NCBI GenBank assembly: GCA_947258835.1
Contig: CAMYJY010000218.1
Coordinates: forward strand, 1-7,371
DNA: 7,371 nucleotides
DNA from: an uncultured Pirellulales bacterium
GTDB taxonomy: Bacteria > Planctomycetota > Planctomycetia > Pirellulales > Lacipirellulaceae
Direction of reading: 5' to 3'
The translations under genes and the position numbers were made by a program. Each line of letters starts with the position of its first letter. Position 1 is the stretch's first letter. Under the pieces are notes generated by a model. That model had not been told where the DNA came from, made no database searches, and saw only the letters and a program-made list of their open reading frames with translations. This document shows positions 5,069 to 7,371 of the stretch, in pieces.

Positions 5069-6973
5069 TTAATTTTCCGCTGGTGCCGCCTCTGACGCTT
5101 CTCCGGCCTGCTTGGCGGGGTCCGTCTCAGGCTCCGCAGCTGGAGATGCTCCCTCAGCGGTGGACCCAGTAGCGGTGGGCCCAGTAGCGGTGGAATCTGC
5201 CACCGCTTCCGCGGAGGCCTTGAACAGTGGGCCGGAATCGGAACCAATGCCCCCCTTCAAATCGCTGACAGCATCTCGGGTCGCGGCATTCTCCGCCTCC
5301 GCTGCTTCAGCAGCCGCCTCGTCTTCCGCGGCCCATTCCACACGTTTCCGCGACAAACCGATTTTGCGTTCTTCCGAATCCACCCGCAAAATCTTGACTT
5401 CCAACTCATCGCCCACGTTGACCACGTCCTGCGGGTTCTCCACCTTGTTCTCGGAGAGCTCCGAGATATGCAGCAATCCTTCCAGGCCGTCTTCCAATCC
5501 CACAAAGACGCCAAAATTGGTGATCTTGGTGACCTGGCCTTGCACCAGCTGTCCCTGTTGGTAGCGGCTGGGAATGTCCGTGGCCCAGGGGTCTTCGTCC
5601 ATTTGCTTCAGCCCCAGGGCGATGCGCCGGCGCTGTTGGTCGACCGACAGCACCTTGCATTCAATCTCCTGTCCCTTTTCTACCATCTCGCTCGGATGGC
5701 TGATCTTCCGCGTCCAGGACATGTCACTCACGTGCAGCAGGCCGTCGATGCCTTCTTCAATTTCGATAAAGGCACCATAGTTGGTGAGATTGCGGACCCG
5801 GCCTTTGACCAGGGCCCCCTCGGGGTACTTGTCGGCGACATTTTCCCACGGATTGTCCTGGGTCTGCTTCATGCCCAGCGAGATTTCCTGCTTCTGTTCG
5901 TCAATCCGCAGCACAACCACCTCAATCTCGTCGTCAATTTGCACGAGCTCGCTAGGATGGCTAATGCGTTTGGTCCAGGACATTTCGCTGATGTGCACCA
6001 AACCCTCCACGCCGTCCTCCAATTTCACGAAGGCACCGTAGCTCATCACGTTGACCACCGTCCCCTTGATGGTCGAATTGACGGGATACTTGTTGGCCAC
6101 GTTTTCCCACGGGCTGGCACTCTTCTGCTTCAGGCCGAGGGCGATCTTTTCTTTTTCATAGTCGATATTCAAGATCATCACATCGAGCTCGTCGTCGATT
6201 TTGACCATCTCCGAGGGGTGGTTGATGCGGCCCCAGCTCATGTCCGTGATGTGCAGGAGGCCATCGATGCCGCCCAGGTCCACGAAGGCTCCAAAGTCCG
6301 CAATGTTTTTGACCACGCCCTGCCGCGACTGACCAATCTCCAACTCCTTCAGCAGTTCTGATTTCTTCTCGCTCCGCTGGGCTTCGATTAAGCTGCGGCG
6401 ACTGACGACAATATTCCGCCGGGCCTCGTCGATCTTGAGCACCATGCATTCAATGGTTTTACCAATGTACTCGCCAATGTCGTGGGGGCGGCGAATATCG
6501 ACCTGACTGGCCGGCAAGAAGACGTTGACGCCAATATCCACCAGCAAACCACCCTTGATCTTGCGGGTGACCTCGCCCGAGACCACATCTTGCTCGTGGA
6601 CGCTCTCCATGACCTTCATCCACTTTTCGATCTTCTCAGCCTTGCGTTTGCTGAGCACGATCATGCCCTGGTCATCATGATGCCCCTGGGCGTCCTCCAC
6701 ATCCTCCACCAACACCCGAATCGTCTGCCCCACTTCCGGTGGAGCTTCCTCTTCCTCCCATTCGTTGATGGGAACGGTTCCTTCACTCTTGTAGCCGACA
6801 TCGATGAGGGCAAACTCATCGTCCACGCGAATAATTTTTCCTTCAACAATTTGATTGACATCGACGTAGGCAGTATCCAACCAACCGGTGTCGTCCGGGG
6901 CAAGTTCGCCTACAGCAGCATTCCAATCGTCTTCAGAAACATCAAATTCACGTATAAGATTGCGGTTGACCAT
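5069..6973 (-). CDS. rpsA: 30S ribosomal protein S1, six S1 domains
   Basis: S1 binds single-stranded mRNA on the 30S subunit and helps load leaders that lack strong Shine-Dalgarno sites. The 634-aa product has six S1 (OB-fold) repeats at about 40-110, 128-194, 213-283, 298-370, 385-457 and 472-543. Repeats 3-5 show the canonical pattern GAFV-L--G--GLxHIS(D/E)MSW followed by HPSE. The first two are divergent (ALIDVGYKSEGTVP; GLLVDIGVNVFLPASQVD), as expected for the ribosome-docking domains. After repeat 6 come about 90 residues rich in Ala, Glu, Ser, Thr and Pro (544-634), probably disordered. E. coli S1 is 557 aa, so the excess is mainly a longer acidic N-terminus and this tail. The ATG at 6973 is chosen because the following MVNRNLIREFDVSEDDW leads directly into domain 1. 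The upstream TTTTGGTTTTTTC has no Shine-Dalgarno sequence, which recalls the enterobacterial rpsA leader that S1 itself controls. A terminator follows the gene. Confidence 0.96.
   Translation of the reverse strand: MVNRNLIREFDVSEDDWNAAVGELAPDDTGWLDTAYVDVNQIVEGKIIRVDDEFALIDVGYKSEGTVPINEWEEEEAPPEVGQTIRVLVEDVEDAQGHHDDQGMIVLSKRKAEKIEKWMKVMESVHEQDVVSGEVTRKIKGGLLVDIGVNVFLPASQVDIRRPHDIGEYIGKTIECMVLKIDEARRNIVVSRRSLIEAQRSEKKSELLKELEIGQSRQGVVKNIADFGAFVDLGGIDGLLHITDMSWGRINHPSEMVKIDDELDVMILNIDYEKEKIALGLKQKSASPWENVANKYPVNSTIKGTVVNVMSYGAFVKLEDGVEGLVHISEMSWTKRISHPSELVQIDDEIEVVVLRIDEQKQEISLGMKQTQDNPWENVADKYPEGALVKGRVRNLTNYGAFIEIEEGIDGLLHVSDMSWTRKISHPSEMVEKGQEIECKVLSVDQQRRRIALGLKQMDEDPWATDIPSRYQQGQLVQGQVTKITNFGVFVGLEDGLEGLLHISELSENKVENPQDVVNVGDELEVKILRVDSEERKIGLSRKRVEWAAEDEAAAEAAEAENAATRDAVSDLKGGIGSDSGPLFKASAEAVADSTATGPTATGSTAEGASPAAEPETDPAKQAGEASEAAPAEN
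5156..5194. repeat. 15-bp tandem repeat within the rpsA tail
   Basis: AGCGGTGGACCCAGT (5156-5170) is followed by AGCGGTGGGCCCAGT (5171-5185), with one difference, and a third partial copy AGCGGTGGA (5186-5194). The period is five codons, so the frame is kept. The two full units encode most of the repeats TATGP and TATGS at residues 595-604 of S1. The near-identity of the copies points to recent slippage in a part of the protein that tolerates length change. Confidence 0.85.
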
Positions 6974-7095
6974 GAAAAAACCAAAACCATCTGGGATGCA
7001 TCGGGCCTGACAGCCCTGAATCCCTGGAAAAGTGGAAGCCCCGCAGCCCGGCGACTCACCAAAAGTCGCACCCTCAGCAGGCCAGCGAGTGGAAT
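6974..7095 (-). other. Putative 5' leader of rpsA
   Basis: If the promoter at 7102-7130 is used, rpsA has an untranslated leader of about 120 bases. The last bases before the ATG are U-rich (TTTTGGTTTTTTC), suited to S1 binding, and there is no Shine-Dalgarno motif. A weak hairpin GGGC/GCCC lies at about 7005-7018. By analogy with E. coli, feedback control by S1 binding here is possible, but nothing in the sequence proves it. Confidence 0.35.
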
Positions 7096-7101
7096 CCGGC
7101 T

Positions 7102-7130
7102 ATCCTAGCAAATACCCCGACCAGACACAA
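7102..7130 (-). promoter_or_regulatory. Candidate sigma-70 promoter for rpsA
   Basis: On the minus strand, TTGTGT (7130-7125) and TAGGAT (7107-7102) are spaced exactly 17 bp. The -10 box is preceded by TG one base upstream (TGCTAGGAT), an extended -10. Matches to consensus are 3 of 6 and 4 of 6, and transcription would begin near 7095. It is the best pair I found upstream of rpsA, but the quality is moderate and planctomycete promoters are poorly defined. Confidence 0.4.
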
Positions 7131-7212
7131 TTGGTCTCGACCCCAGCCACGGGGTGCGGGTGGACCGCGATACCGTCGGACTGCGGCTACCAGCCCTCCC
7201 CCAAATAAACAT

Positions 7213-7232
7213 CTACCGGCTGAAGCCGGTAG
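7213..7232. repeat. Perfect hairpin CTACCGGC-TGAA-GCCGGTAG, REP-like
   Basis: An 8-bp perfect stem closes a TGAA loop. It is followed on the plus strand by GATTTAAGTTT and on the minus strand by ATGTTTATTT, neither of which is a proper T-tract. Palindromes built around CCGGCTGAAGCCGG are, to my recollection, dispersed REP elements in several planctomycete genomes. Only one copy is present here. Confidence 0.75.
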
Positions 7233-7244
7233 GATTTAAGTTTC

Positions 7245-7274
7245 GTGAGCGACGGACTGAAGTCTTTTGCTCAC
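7245..7274. repeat. Interrupted inverted repeat GTGAGC...GCTCAC
   Basis: GTGAGC (7245-7250) pairs with GCTCAC (7269-7274). The 18-base interior contains GGACTGAAGTCT, itself a small palindrome around the same CTGAAG core as the hairpin at 7213-7232. The two could therefore be related, degenerate members of one repeat family. Confidence 0.5.
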
Positions 7275-7329
7275 TCGATGCATCCTGAAAATTTCACGAC
7301 AGCATTTTGACAAATCCAGCCCTGGGGTG

Positions 7330-7354
7330 CCACTGCTGGCTTGTCCAGCAGTGG
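7330..7354. repeat. Perfect 10-bp stem palindrome at the right edge
   Basis: CCACTGCTGG (7330-7339) is the exact inverted complement of CCAGCAGTGG (7345-7354), with loop CTTGT. It is not followed by a T-run. The length and perfection make chance unlikely. I recall similar CACTGCTGG...CCAGCAGTG elements as dispersed intergenic repeats in planctomycetes, but only this copy is in the window. Confidence 0.8.
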
Positions 7355-7371
7355 ATACTGGGTACCCGCTT

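Larger units (their letters stand above)
7108..7371. other. Non-coding right edge with palindromic repeats
   Basis: No plausible coding frame covers this stretch on either strand. It contains three palindromic structures, listed separately (7213-7232, 7245-7274, 7330-7354), and is locally more AT-rich at 7201-7320 than the genes. It is probably the intergenic region between rpsA and a gene beyond the window. Confidence 0.6.

Noticed and set aside
5468..6361. Plus-strand open frame of 297 codons
   Set aside because: It is the antisense shadow of rpsA; its internal repetition simply mirrors the repeated S1 domains.
6482..7108. Plus-strand open frame of 208 codons over the rpsA start
   Set aside because: Mostly antisense to rpsA domains 1-2, with no recognisable protein features in the part beyond the rpsA start.
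1..7371. Undescribed defence, mobile or secretion system
   Set aside because: All well-supported genes are housekeeping (bamA, a sigma factor, rpsA); there is no nuclease, transposase, integrase, toxin or tRNA, and the only unassigned protein is one small exported frame.

Overview
The window looks like a stretch of a planctomycete chromosome (Planctomycetota, probably a Pirellulales-like lineage). The evidence is a GC-rich composition, genes without recognisable Shine-Dalgarno sites, a short RpoD-like sigma factor with a planctomycete-style core (TYASYWIKQSIKRAL), a six-domain ribosomal protein S1, and non-coding stretches with several kinds of palindromic repeat. The assignment rests on family memory, not on a search.

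Layout from left to right. Positions 1-172 are repeats: four perfect 24-bp tandem units running off the left edge, ending in a REP-like double palindrome. Positions 173-345 are the leader of the plus-strand gene and hold a strong hairpin at 275-305. Positions 346-3255 (+) encode BamA/Omp85, the outer-membrane beta-barrel insertase. It has five POTRA domains, and its fifth is split by a Pro/Gly/Gln-rich insertion of about 175 residues. One base beyond its stop lies the stop of a minus-strand frame (3257-3643) that probably encodes a small secreted Tyr/Pro/Gly-rich protein. Next, also on the minus strand, come a sigma-70-family factor (3863-4732), an intergenic stretch with a good intrinsic terminator (4969-5004), and rpsA (5069-6973) with a long Ala/Glu-rich tail. 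Positions 6974-7371 hold the rpsA leader, a candidate promoter, and three palindromes near the right edge.

The genes are core functions: envelope biogenesis (BamA), transcription initiation (sigma factor) and translation initiation (S1). The three minus-strand frames are co-directional, but the terminator after rpsA argues that the sigma gene has its own promoter. BamA is convergent with them. I see no defence system, phage, transposase, CRISPR array or RNA gene. The points most worth following are the disordered insertion inside BamA POTRA5 with its repeated IRGQSP motif, the composite tandem/palindromic repeat at the left edge, the repeat cluster at the right edge, and the small secreted protein packed against the bamA stop.
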